From Billgrantia aerodenitrificans (GTDB lineage Bacteria; Pseudomonadota; Gammaproteobacteria; Pseudomonadales; Halomonadaceae), in NCBI RefSeq assembly GCF_021404405.1, contig NZ_JABFTV010000012.1:114712-178711 (forward strand): DNA of 64,000 nt, in the 5' to 3' direction. The first letter of the stretch is position 1, and the number at the start of each line of letters is the position of its first letter. Shown in pieces: positions 32,540-41,568 of the stretch. The translations under genes were made by a program, and so were the position numbers. Under the pieces are notes generated by a model. That model saw nothing but the letters and a program-made list of their open reading frames with translations, made no database searches and had not been told where the DNA came from.

Positions 32540-35389
32540 ATGGACAAGACCTACCAACCCGAGCAGATCGAATCCCGCTGGTACGAGCGCTGGGAGGCCG
32601 ACGGCCGCTTCGCCCCCTCGGGCGAGGGCGAACCCTACTCGATCATGATCCCGCCGCCCAACGTCACCGGCAGCCTGCACATGGGCCACGCGTTCCAGGA
32701 CACCATCATGGACACGCTGATCCGCTGGCGCCGCATGCAGGGCAACAACACCCTGTGGCAGGTGGGCACCGACCACGCCGGCATTGCCACCCAGATGCTG
32801 GTGGAGCGCAAGGTCGCCGCCGAAGAGGGCAAGAGCCGCCATGACCTGGGCCGCGACGCCTTCATCGACAAGGTGTGGGAGTGGAAGCACGAATCCGGCG
32901 GCCACATCACCCGCCAGCTGCGCCGTATGGGCGCTAGCGTCGACTGGAGCCGCGAGCGCTTCACCATGGACGACGGCTTCTACAAGGCGGTGCAGGAAGT
33001 CTTCGTGCGCCTCTATGAAGAGGACCTGATCTACCGCGGCAAGCGCCTGGTCAACTGGGACCCGACCCTGCACACCGCCATCTCCGACCTCGAGGTCGAG
33101 AACCGCGAGCAGCAGGGCCAGTTCTGGCATTTCCGCTACCCGCTGGCCGACGGCGTGAAGACCGATGCCGGCCTCGGCTACTTGGTGGTCGCCACCACCC
33201 GCCCCGAGACTCTGCTCGGCGATACCGGCGTGGCGGTCAACCCCGAGGACCCGCGCTACGCTTCGCTGGTGGGCAAGTTCGTCGAGCTGCCGCTGGTCGG
33301 TCGCCGCATTCCCATCGTCGCCGACGAACACGCCGACATGGAGAAGGGCTCCGGCTGCGTGAAGATCACCCCGGCCCACGACTTCAACGACTACGAGGTG
33401 GGTCGCCGCCACGGCCTGCCGCTGATCAACGTCTTCACCCAGGACGCGGCGATCCTGCCCCAGGCCGAGGCCTTCGACATCCAGGGCCGCCCGCTGCCCG
33501 AGATCGATCCCAGCCTGCCCCAGGCCTACGCCGGCCTCGACCGCTTCGAAGCGCGCAAGCGGATCGTCGCCGACATGGAAGCCGCCGGCCTGCTCGAGCA
33601 GATCGAGACGGTCAACAACACCCTGCCCTACGGCGACCGCTCCGGTGATGTCATCGAGCCGCTGCTCACGGACCAGTGGTTCGTCGCCGTGGAGAGCCTG
33701 GCCAAGCCCGCCATTGCCGCGGTGGAGAACGGCGACATCCAGTTCGTGCCCAAGAACTACGAGAACATGTACTTCTCATGGATGCGCGACCTGCAGGACT
33801 GGTGCATCTCGCGTCAGCTGTGGTGGGGCCACCGCATTCCCGCCTGGTACGACGCCGAGGGCAACGTCTACGTCGCCCGCACCGAGGCCGAGGCGCGCGA
33901 GAAGCATGGCCTTTCCGCCGACCTCGCCCTGACCCAGGACGAGGACGTGCTCGACACCTGGTTCAGCTCGGGGCTGTGGACCTTCGGCACCCTGGGCTGG
34001 CCGGAGCAGACGCCGGAACTGGCGACCTTCCACCCCTCCAGCGTGCTGGTCACCGGCTTCGACATCATCTTCTTCTGGGTCGCACGGATGATCATGCTGA
34101 CCCTCAAGTTCACCGACGAAGTGCCGTTCAAGACCGTCTACGTGCACGGCTTGGTGCGCGACGGCCAGGGCCAGAAGATGTCCAAGTCGAAGGGCAACGT
34201 GCTCGATCCCATCGATCTGATCGACGGCATCACCCTGGAAGAGCTGCTCGAGAAGCGTACCGGCAACATGATGCAGCCGCAGAAGGCTAAGGCCATCGCC
34301 AAGGCCACCCGCGACGAGTTCCCCGAGGGCATCGAGCCCCACGGCACCGATGCGCTGCGCTTCACCTTCCTCTCCCAGGCCACCACCGGGCGCGACATCA
34401 AGTTCGATATGGGCCGCCTCGATGGCTACCGCAACTTTTGCAACAAGCTGTGGAACGCCTCGCGCTACGTGCTGATGAACGCCGAGGGCCAGGATTGCGG
34501 GGCGAACGGAGATAGTGTCGAGCTGTCGCTGGCCGACCGCTGGATCGTCTCGCGTCTGCAGCAGACCGAAGCCCAGGTGACCAAGGCGATGGAGGAGTTC
34601 CGCTTCGACCACGCCTCCCAGGCACTCTACGAGTTCGTCTGGAACGAGTACTGCGACTGGTACCTGGAGCTCTCCAAACCAGTGCTGTGGGACGAAGGCG
34701 CCAGCGAAGCGGCCAAGCGCGGCACCCGCCGCACCCTGGTGCGGGTGCTGGAAGCGATCCTGCGTCTGGCCCACCCGATGATGCCCTACATCAGCGAGGA
34801 GATCTGGCAGCGCGTGGCGCCGCTGGCGGGCAAGGCCGCAGGCGACGGCAGCGAGTCGATCATGGCGCAGCCGTGGCCGATGGCCGAGCAGGAGAAGATC
34901 GACGAGCAGGCGACCCGCGACATCGAGTGGCTCAAGGGCGTGATCGTGGCGGTGCGCAACGTGCGCGCCGAGATGAACATCGCCCCGGGCAAGCCGCTCG
35001 ACGTGCTGCTGACCAAGGGCTCGGCAGCCGATCGCGAGCGCCTGGAGGCCAACCGCCTGTTTCTCGCCAAGCTGGCCAAGCTGGCCAGCGCCAACTGGCT
35101 CGACGACCCCAGCGAGGCGCCGCTTTCGGCCACGCAGTTGGTCGGCGACATGGAAGTGCTGGTACCTATGGCCGACCTGATCGACAAGGACGCCGAGCTC
35201 ACTCGCCTGGCCAAGGAGATCGACAAGCAGGACGCGCTGATCGGTGGCATCGAGAAGAAGCTGGGCAACGAGAGCTTCGTTGCCAAGGCGCCGGAAGCGG
35301 TGGTCGAGAAGGAGCGCGGCAAGCTCAAGGAGTACCAGGCGGCCCGTGCCGTGCTGCTCGAACAGCGCGACAAGATCGCTGCGCTTTGA
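32540..35389 (+). CDS. valS: Valyl-tRNA synthetase
   Basis: A 949-residue class Ia aminoacyl-tRNA synthetase. The HIGH motif is HMGH in PPNVTGSLHMGH (about residues 38-49) and KMSKS appears in GQKMSKSKGN (about 547). The editing domain lies between; a C-terminal coiled coil (last ~70 residues) binds tRNA. The length equals the usual bacterial enzyme. The transcript may run on into the sigma-54 regulator 56 bp later. Confidence 0.97.
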   Translation: MDKTYQPEQIESRWYERWEADGRFAPSGEGEPYSIMIPPPNVTGSLHMGHAFQDTIMDTLIRWRRMQGNNTLWQVGTDHAGIATQMLVERKVAAEEGKSRHDLGRDAFIDKVWEWKHESGGHITRQLRRMGASVDWSRERFTMDDGFYKAVQEVFVRLYEEDLIYRGKRLVNWDPTLHTAISDLEVENREQQGQFWHFRYPLADGVKTDAGLGYLVVATTRPETLLGDTGVAVNPEDPRYASLVGKFVELPLVGRRIPIVADEHADMEKGSGCVKITPAHDFNDYEVGRRHGLPLINVFTQDAAILPQAEAFDIQGRPLPEIDPSLPQAYAGLDRFEARKRIVADMEAAGLLEQIETVNNTLPYGDRSGDVIEPLLTDQWFVAVESLAKPAIAAVENGDIQFVPKNYENMYFSWMRDLQDWCISRQLWWGHRIPAWYDAEGNVYVARTEAEAREKHGLSADLALTQDEDVLDTWFSSGLWTFGTLGWPEQTPELATFHPSSVLVTGFDIIFFWVARMIMLTLKFTDEVPFKTVYVHGLVRDGQGQKMSKSKGNVLDPIDLIDGITLEELLEKRTGNMMQPQKAKAIAKATRDEFPEGIEPHGTDALRFTFLSQATTGRDIKFDMGRLDGYRNFCNKLWNASRYVLMNAEGQDCGANGDSVELSLADRWIVSRLQQTEAQVTKAMEEFRFDHASQALYEFVWNEYCDWYLELSKPVLWDEGASEAAKRGTRRTLVRVLEAILRLAHPMMPYISEEIWQRVAPLAGKAAGDGSESIMAQPWPMAEQEKIDEQATRDIEWLKGVIVAVRNVRAEMNIAPGKPLDVLLTKGSAADRERLEANRLFLAKLAKLASANWLDDPSEAPLSATQLVGDMEVLVPMADLIDKDAELTRLAKEIDKQDALIGGIEKKLGNESFVAKAPEAVVEKERGKLKEYQAARAVLLEQRDKIAAL

Positions 35390-35445
35390 TTTAGCGGCCC
35401 GAAACTGCCGCGCGGTGACTTTTCAGCGGCCCGGAGATGACGCGA

Positions 35446-36879
35446 ATGCCTCGAGAGAACAGCAGCATGGCCAGCCAGAGCCAAGGCTTGACCCTCGAGG
35501 CGATACGTCCGCTGTTTCCGCTGCTCGAGCGCAACAGCGCTGGGGCGATCCTGGTCGACGAGGCGAGCCGCCTCATCTGGATCAACGCCTGCTACTGCAG
35601 GCTGCTGGGCATCGACGACCCGGCCAGCGTGATCGGCCGCCCCGTGGGCGAGGTGATCCCGCACACCCGCATGCCCGAGGTGGTACGCAGCGGGCGGCCC
35701 ATCCTGCTCGATATCATGGAGTACCAGGCGCGTCAGCTGGTGGTCACCCGGTTGCCGCTGCACGACCCGGCCAGTGGCCGGGTCAACGGTGCGGTGGCCT
35801 TCATCGTGTTCGACGACCTGGAGCCTCTGACCCCGCTGATCGGCAAGTACCGCCGCCTGCAACATGACCTGGCGGTGGCGCGACGCGCCCTGGCACGCCG
35901 CGGCTCACGCTATGCCCTGGCCGATTTCGTCGGCGCCAGCCCTGCGGTGCTCGAGGTCAAGCGCCGTGCCCGCCTGGCCGCCGCACGAGCCACGCCGGTG
36001 CTGCTACTAGGCGAGACCGGTACCGGCAAGGAGGTGCTGGCCCAAGCCATCCACGGTGACTCGCCGCGGGGAGCCAGCCCCTTCGTTGCCGTCAACGTCG
36101 CCGCGGTGCCCGAGAACCTGCTCGAGGCAGAGTTCTTCGGCGTCGCGCCGGGCGCCTACACCGGCGCCGACAAGCGCACCCGCCAGGGCAAGTTCCAGCT
36201 CGCCGACGGCGGGACCCTGTTCCTCGACGAAGTCGGCGACATGCCCTTGGCGCTACAGGCCAAACTGCTGCGCGCCCTGCAGGAGGGAGAAGTGGAGCCG
36301 CTGGGCTCCAACGAGATCAAGCGTGTCGACGTACGCGTGATTGCCGCCACCAGCCGCGACCTGGAAGCCATGGTCGAAGAGGGCAGCTTTCGCTCCGATC
36401 TCTACTATCGCCTCAACGTGCTGCGCATTCTTGTACCGCCGCTGCGCGAGCGTCTCGCCGACCTGGGTATCCTGTGCGAGACCTTGCTCGGACGGATCGC
36501 CGCGGAAAGCGGTGAGCCGCGCGCCGAGATCACCTCGGAGGCGGTCGCACTGCTGCAGCGCCACACCTGGCCTGGCAACATTCGCGAACTGCGCAACGTG
36601 CTGGAACAGACCCTGGCGCTGAACGAGGCCTGCAGCGTGATCGACGTGCCGGAGCTGCGCGCCGCCCTGCCCCACACCACCATGACAAACCCTCTGCCGC
36701 CGCCCACCTCCGCGGTACGTCCGCTTGCCGAAGTGGTGCTCGCCGCCGAGCGAGATGCCCTGCACAACGCCTTGGCCGCCTGCGGTGGCAACAAGTCCCG
36801 TGCGGCGCGAATGCTGGGCGTTCCACGTTCGGTGCTGTACGACAAGCTCTCCCGCATGTCCGAAAAACCGGACACCTGA
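35446..36879 (+). CDS. Sigma-54-dependent transcriptional activator with PAS domain
   Basis: A 477-residue activator: PAS-like sensor (about 15-120), short linker, AAA+ domain (about 155-390) and a Fis-type helix-turn-helix at the C-terminus (NKSRAARMLGVPRSVLYDKL). Walker A is GETGTGKE, and the sigma-54 contact loop is GAYTGA instead of GAFTGA, a tolerated variant. The adjacent TRAP operon and 3-hydroxybutyrate dehydrogenase are the probable targets, so it may be an HbcR-like hydroxybutyrate regulator. ATG 35446 has GGAG 11 nt upstream; ATG 35467 is possible. An operator-like palindrome overlaps its last codons. Confidence 0.9.
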   Translation: MPRENSSMASQSQGLTLEAIRPLFPLLERNSAGAILVDEASRLIWINACYCRLLGIDDPASVIGRPVGEVIPHTRMPEVVRSGRPILLDIMEYQARQLVVTRLPLHDPASGRVNGAVAFIVFDDLEPLTPLIGKYRRLQHDLAVARRALARRGSRYALADFVGASPAVLEVKRRARLAAARATPVLLLGETGTGKEVLAQAIHGDSPRGASPFVAVNVAAVPENLLEAEFFGVAPGAYTGADKRTRQGKFQLADGGTLFLDEVGDMPLALQAKLLRALQEGEVEPLGSNEIKRVDVRVIAATSRDLEAMVEEGSFRSDLYYRLNVLRILVPPLRERLADLGILCETLLGRIAAESGEPRAEITSEAVALLQRHTWPGNIRELRNVLEQTLALNEACSVIDVPELRAALPHTTMTNPLPPPTSAVRPLAEVVLAAERDALHNALAACGGNKSRAARMLGVPRSVLYDKLSRMSEKPDT

Positions 36880-36939
36880 CCGTATTTTCGGACAAAACCA
36901 CTTTCCACCAAGGTCTAATGTTGTCCGCATATTCGGACA
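36857..36939 (+). promoter_or_regulatory. Three 18-bp palindromic activator sites
   Basis: Three copies of TGTCCG-N6-CGGACA: 36857-36874 (exact arms), 36877-36894 (one mismatch, TGACCG) and 36922-36939 (exact arms). Centres are 20 and 45 bp apart. They lie 65-147 bp upstream of the -24/-12 promoter, the right place for enhancer sites of the regulator encoded just before. The first lies inside the end of the regulator gene. Confidence 0.75.
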
Positions 36940-37003
36940 CACCATCCGCTCCACCTCCCCCTGGCAACGATTAACTCTTTGAAACGAAAAGACTTTCTCG
37001 AAG

Positions 37004-37019
37004 TGGCATGAAGCGTGCA
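37004..37019 (+). promoter_or_regulatory. Sigma-54 (-24/-12) promoter of the TRAP operon
   Basis: TGGCATGAAGCGTGCA has the GG-N10-GC spacing (GG at 37005-37006, GC at 37016-37017) and close fit to TGGCAC-N5-TTGCA. The dctP-like gene begins 126 bp downstream. Confidence 0.72.
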
Positions 37020-37144
37020 ATGACGTGGTCACGCGTCATGTCTTGACGCGACGTCGCGGCCAGCCGCGACACATCGAGTCACATGGCTGCAACGACAGCG
37101 CCGACCAAAGGCGCTGCGACGACAACAAAGCACAAGGAGCCAAC

Positions 37145-38254
37145 ATGTCGTTCATTCCGTCTCTCGCCACTCGCCTTCGCCCGCTCACCCTCGGTATTGC
37201 CGCCGCCACCTTGATGGTAGGTGCCACCGCTGCCAGTACCGCCAACGCCCAGGAGCGCGTGCGCTGGCAGGTGCCCATCGCCTTTCCCTCGCACTTGGTG
37301 GGCCTGAGCACGCCGGTACGCTTCCTCAGCGAATCGCTCGATCAAGCATCCGGCGGCAACATCAACCTGCGCTACTACGAGCCGGGTGAGCTGATCCCGC
37401 CGTTCGAGATCCTCGATGCCGTTTCCGAAGGTCGCTACGACGCCGGCTTCACCTGGGTCGGCTACGACCAGGGCAGCATTCCCGCCCTGCCGCTGTTCGC
37501 CGGCGCACCGTTCGGCATGGAGCCGCCCGCCTACCTGGCCTGGCACTACTTCGGCGGCGGTGCCGAACTGCTCGAGGAGATCTACGAGGATTACAACGTC
37601 CAGCCGCTGCTGTGCAGCATGATCGGCCCCGAAGCAGCGGGCTGGTTCGCCGAGCCGCTGGAAGACCTCAATCAGATCGACGGTCTGCGCATCCGCTTCG
37701 CCGGTATCGGCGGGCGCGTGATGGAGCGCCTGGGCGCCTCCGTGACCATGATCCCCGGCGGCGAGCTGTATCAGGCCATGGAGCGCGGCACCATCGACGC
37801 CATGGAGTTCTCGGCACCTGCCGTGGACCGCATCCTGGGTATGCAGGAAATCGTGCAGAACTACGTGCTGCCGGGCTGGCACCAGACCTTCACCACCGCT
37901 CACCTGCTGATCAACAAGGACAGCTGGGAAGCGCTGGAGCCGCAGACCCGCGCCATGATCGACATGGGCTGCCGGGCCGCCACCCTCTTCGGCTACTCCG
38001 AGAGCGAGATGGAGAATCCCAAGGCGCTGCGTGACTTCGAGGAAGAGGGCGTCAATGCTCAGGTGCTCTCCGACGAGATCCTCGGCGAGCTGCGCCGGGT
38101 GACCAATGAGGTACAGGCCGAGATCGCCGCCGAGAACGAGATGTTCGGTCGCGTGCTCGAGAGCCAGCGCGAGTTCATGAAGGTGCATGGCAACTGGCAC
38201 GTCAAGGGCCACCTGCCGCGCTCCTACTACGCGCCGGAAAACCTCGAAGACTGA
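37145..38254 (+). CDS. TRAP transporter substrate-binding protein (DctP/TakP-like)
   Basis: A 369-residue periplasmic receptor. Signal peptide: residues 1-37 (ends ANAQ-E). The receptor pattern is clear: G-E-L-I-P-P-F-E-I-L-D-A-V, then GLRIRFAGIGG with the conserved ligand arginine, and NKDSWEAL. It resembles the TakP group that binds 2-oxo or hydroxy acids. With the dehydrogenase at the end of the operon, 3-hydroxybutyrate or a similar hydroxy acid is a reasonable guess. ATG 37145 follows AAGGAG. Confidence 0.9.
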   Translation: MSFIPSLATRLRPLTLGIAAATLMVGATAASTANAQERVRWQVPIAFPSHLVGLSTPVRFLSESLDQASGGNINLRYYEPGELIPPFEILDAVSEGRYDAGFTWVGYDQGSIPALPLFAGAPFGMEPPAYLAWHYFGGGAELLEEIYEDYNVQPLLCSMIGPEAAGWFAEPLEDLNQIDGLRIRFAGIGGRVMERLGASVTMIPGGELYQAMERGTIDAMEFSAPAVDRILGMQEIVQNYVLPGWHQTFTTAHLLINKDSWEALEPQTRAMIDMGCRAATLFGYSESEMENPKALRDFEEEGVNAQVLSDEILGELRRVTNEVQAEIAAENEMFGRVLESQREFMKVHGNWHVKGHLPRSYYAPENLED

Positions 38255-38386
38255 GAGAACGCCGTCCGAACGCCAGGCGAGCTAGTCGCTTGGCGCTTCG
38301 GCCGGCTTTTCAAGGTTCGTTCATTCCCCAGTAATGGCCGCCGTCGACAGGCGGTGGCCGACTGACCCGATTCCCCGGAGTTACCC

Positions 38387-38980
38387 ATGAGCATCCATGA
38401 CTCGGCGACCCCGGCGCCGGAGGGGCACTCCGCGCCGCCAGAGCTGCCCACCAACCGCCTGAGTTACCGCCTCGACATGACCATCCTGCTGTTCGGCCGG
38501 GCCATCTCCTGGCTGTGGCTGGCCACCCTGGCGGTAGTGCTGACCAACGTGGTCAATCGATTCATTCTCGGCCGCGGCTCCATCGCCGTGGAAGAGCTCT
38601 CCTGGCACCTGTTCGGCGCCACCATGATCCTGACCCTGGCCTATGCCGTCGTCAGCGACGACCACGTGCGGGTCGACGTGATTCGCGAGAAGTTCTCGCT
38701 GCGTACCCAGGCCTGGATCGAACTGCTGGCCATCGTGCTGCTGGCCCTGCCGATTCTCTATCTGATGGTGGAGCAGCTCTACCAGTACGGTTACCGCTCC
38801 TACCTGCGCGGCGAGCGCTCCCAGGCCCCCAGCGGCCTGCCCTATCGCTTCATCATCAAGACCCTGATTCCCATCGGCCTGACGCTGGTGGCGGTGGCGC
38901 TGTTCTCGCGGGTGCTGCGCTGCTGCACCCTGCTGTTCGGTTTCCCCAGGCGCATCCACAAGACGACCCCGCGGCAGTAG
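38387..38980 (+). CDS. TRAP transporter small permease (DctQ)
   Basis: A 197-residue membrane protein with four main helices; the segment NRFILGRGSIAVEELSWHLFG is the DctQ hallmark. It bridges the receptor and the large permease. The N-terminal ~30 residues are polar and proline-rich. It lies 132 bp after the receptor gene and 49 bp before dctM. Confidence 0.88.
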   Translation: MSIHDSATPAPEGHSAPPELPTNRLSYRLDMTILLFGRAISWLWLATLAVVLTNVVNRFILGRGSIAVEELSWHLFGATMILTLAYAVVSDDHVRVDVIREKFSLRTQAWIELLAIVLLALPILYLMVEQLYQYGYRSYLRGERSQAPSGLPYRFIIKTLIPIGLTLVAVALFSRVLRCCTLLFGFPRRIHKTTPRQ

Positions 38981-39029
38981 CCAACACGCGCTCGCTGGAA
39001 GACGCCTCGTTCACCTGAAGAGATCGACT

Positions 39030-40400
39030 ATGGGACTGGAACAATTTCTCGTGCTGGCGATGTTCGCCAGCTTCATGAGCCTGCTGCTGCTGGGCTTCCC
39101 GGTGGCCTGGTCGTTGGCCGGCGTGGGCTTTGCCTTCGCCGTGATCGGTCACGTGCTGGTGGAGTACATGGCTGCCGATCTGTGGTTCTCCTGGGGCGGC
39201 ACCATCGGCGTGCTCGACCGGCGCATCTACGGCATCGTCGCCAACGAGCTGATGGTGGCCCTGCCGCTGTTCATCTTCATGGGTATCATGCTCGACCGCT
39301 CGGGCATCGCCGAGCGGCTGATGAACTCGCTGGTGCGGGTACTGGGCGGTCTGCGCGGTGGCTATGCGGTGACGGTGGTCATCGTCGGCGTGCTGCTGGC
39401 CGCCTCCACCGGCATCGTCGGCGCCTCGGTGGTACTCCTCGGCATGCTCTCGCTGGGCCCGATGATGCGCGCCCAGTACAACAAATCGCTGGCCGTGGGC
39501 ACCGCCTGCTCGGTGGGCACCCTCGGTATCCTGGTGCCGCCCAGCATCATGCTGGTGCTGATGGCCGACCGCATGGGCACCTCCGACGCCTCCGTAGGGC
39601 GCCTGTTCATGGCCGCACTGGTGCCCGGCGTGATGTTGGGCGTGATGTACATCGCCTTCATCCTGATTGCCGCCTACCTGAAGAAGGACCTGGCCCCCGC
39701 GCCCAAGGATCGCCAGCCGCTCGATGCCCGGGCGTTCCTGCAGGTGTTCATCGCCGTGCTGCCGCCGCTGGGGCTGATACTTGCCGTGCTCGGCTCGATC
39801 TTCACCGGCTTCGCCACCACCACCGAGGCCTCGGCGGTGGGTGCACTGGGCGCCATGCTGCTGGCACTGTTCAACCGCCGGCTGACTCTGGCGACCCTGC
39901 GTCATGCGCTCTACCAGACCAGCCGCACCACCGCCTTCATCTTCGCCATCTTCATCGGCGCCACGGTGTTCGCCGCCGTGCTGCGGGGCCTGGGTGGCGA
40001 CGATGTGGTACGTCTGGCACTCACCGGGCTGCCTTTCAGCGAAACCGGCATCGTCCTGACCATCCTGCTGGTGGTGTTCTTGCTGGGCTTCTTCCTCGAC
40101 TGGGTGGAGATCACACTTATCATCCTACCGCTGGTCGCGCCGGTGGTGTTCAGCCTGGGGGTCGACCCGCTGTGGTTCGCCATGCTGTTCGCCATCTGTC
40201 TGCAGACCTCGTTCCTGACGCCGCCGGTGGGCTTCGCGCTGTTCTACATCAAGGGGGTCTGTCCGCCAGGCATCACCACCCGTGACATCTACCTGGGCGT
40301 CGCGCCTTTCGTGGCCATCCAACTGCTCGGGCTATTGCTGGTGTTCTTCTTCGCCCCGCTGGCGACCTGGCTGCCCAACGAGATCTATGGCGGTCGCTGA
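39030..40400 (+). CDS. TRAP transporter large permease (DctM)
   Basis: A 456-residue permease with about twelve helices. The conserved segments are GIVGASVVLLGMLSLGPMM (about 130), the middle loop ILVPPSIMLVLMAD, and LLGFFLDWVEITLIILPL near residue 350. It uses an ion gradient, normally sodium, to drive uptake. Followed after 21 bp by the dehydrogenase. Confidence 0.93.
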   Translation: MGLEQFLVLAMFASFMSLLLLGFPVAWSLAGVGFAFAVIGHVLVEYMAADLWFSWGGTIGVLDRRIYGIVANELMVALPLFIFMGIMLDRSGIAERLMNSLVRVLGGLRGGYAVTVVIVGVLLAASTGIVGASVVLLGMLSLGPMMRAQYNKSLAVGTACSVGTLGILVPPSIMLVLMADRMGTSDASVGRLFMAALVPGVMLGVMYIAFILIAAYLKKDLAPAPKDRQPLDARAFLQVFIAVLPPLGLILAVLGSIFTGFATTTEASAVGALGAMLLALFNRRLTLATLRHALYQTSRTTAFIFAIFIGATVFAAVLRGLGGDDVVRLALTGLPFSETGIVLTILLVVFLLGFFLDWVEITLIILPLVAPVVFSLGVDPLWFAMLFAICLQTSFLTPPVGFALFYIKGVCPPGITTRDIYLGVAPFVAIQLLGLLLVFFFAPLATWLPNEIYGGR

Positions 40401-40421
40401 CATTTCGACAAGGAGCAAGAC

Positions 40422-41204
40422 ATGCAACTGACCGACAAGACGGCCCTGATCACCGGGGCGGCAGGCGGCATCGGACGCGCCATTGCCGAGCGTTATGCCC
40501 GCGAAGGGGCAAGAGTGGCGGTGGCCGACCTCGATCTGGCCGCAGCCGAAGCCACGGTGGCAGAGATCCGCGCCAACGGCGGGCGGGCCATGGCACTGGC
40601 CATGGACGTGACAGACGAGGCAGTGGTCGACGCAGGCGTCGAGCGAATCGTCGCCGAATGGGATGGCCTGGACATCGCCATCGCCAACGCCGGCATTCAG
40701 CATATCGCCCCGCTGCACAGTCTGACCTTCGCCGACTGGCGCAAGGTGCTGGCGGTACATCTGGACGGTGCCTTCCTGGTCACCAGCGCAGCCCTGCGTC
40801 AGATGTACCGTCAGGAGCACGGCGGCTGCCTGATCTACATGGGCTCGGTGCACAGCAAGCTCGCCTCACCGCTGAAGGCGCCCTACGTGGCGGCCAAGCA
40901 TGGCCTGCTGGGGCTTTGCCGAACCGTGGCCAAGGAGGGGGCGAAACATCGGGTGCGCGCCAACATGATCTGTCCCGGCTTCGTGCGCACGCCCTTGGTG
41001 GAGCGACAGATTCCCGAGCAGGCCGCAGCACTGGGCATCTCCGAAGAGGCGGTGATACGCGACGTGATGCTCAAGGATACCGTCGACGGCGAGTTCACCA
41101 CCCTGGAGGACATTGCCGAGCTGGCGCTGCACCTGGCGGCCTTCCCCAGCGCGGCGCTGACCGGGCAGTCGGTGGTGGCCAGCCACGGCTGGTACATGCA
41201 ATAG
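40422..41204 (+). CDS. bdhA: 3-Hydroxybutyrate dehydrogenase
   Basis: A 260-residue SDR oxidoreductase converting D-3-hydroxybutyrate to acetoacetate with NAD. Cofactor motif TGAAGGIG at about residue 11; NAGI; catalytic S-V-H-S and YVAAKHG. The stretch GSVHSKLASPLKAPYVAAKHG is typical of hydroxybutyrate dehydrogenases and not of generic SDRs. It closes the TRAP operon, linking import of a hydroxy acid to its oxidation. Confidence 0.88.
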   Translation: MQLTDKTALITGAAGGIGRAIAERYAREGARVAVADLDLAAAEATVAEIRANGGRAMALAMDVTDEAVVDAGVERIVAEWDGLDIAIANAGIQHIAPLHSLTFADWRKVLAVHLDGAFLVTSAALRQMYRQEHGGCLIYMGSVHSKLASPLKAPYVAAKHGLLGLCRTVAKEGAKHRVRANMICPGFVRTPLVERQIPEQAAALGISEEAVIRDVMLKDTVDGEFTTLEDIAELALHLAAFPSAALTGQSVVASHGWYMQ

Positions 41205-41220
41205 GGAAACACAGCACAAA

Positions 41221-41490
41221 TACCTGCGCGAGCGAATCGCTGCGTTGCGCGGTGCCGAAGCGTCGGACCGTCGGAATCCTCACATATACCCCATATGCTC
41301 CGGTTGACTCGCAGCCTGCGGCTTCTCGCCCCTTCGGGGCCAGCCTACGGCTGTTTGTCGCTTCGCTCGGTACTGTGCTCCGTGCGCCTTGCGACCCACA
41401 TGGATGTGGGAAGTGCGTTGGTTCGTCGGGAACGAACCTAGCCGCTTCATCTCGCTCGTCAATTTGTGCAGCATTTCCTCAAATACCGTG
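41221..41490 (+). repeat. Repeat family C, long copy C1
   Basis: The 364-bp gap after the dehydrogenase holds no gene. It contains a modular repeat whose segments (GCGCGAGCGAATCGCTGCG, CACATATACCCCATATGCTC, GTGCTCCGTGCGCCTTGCG, CTTCATCTCGCTCGTC) recur in the same order, inverted, at 43318-43462. C1 has three extra modules of about 15, 67 and 50 bp, two of which form hairpins (CCCACATGGATGTGGG; GGTTCGTCGGGAACGAACC). Confidence 0.75.
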
Positions 41491-41568
41491 AGCATTAGGG
41501 AACGCTGTTCTGCAACGCAGCTTTCCCCTAGAATGGGGGCATCGACCATCAACCGTGCCGATGCCCTC

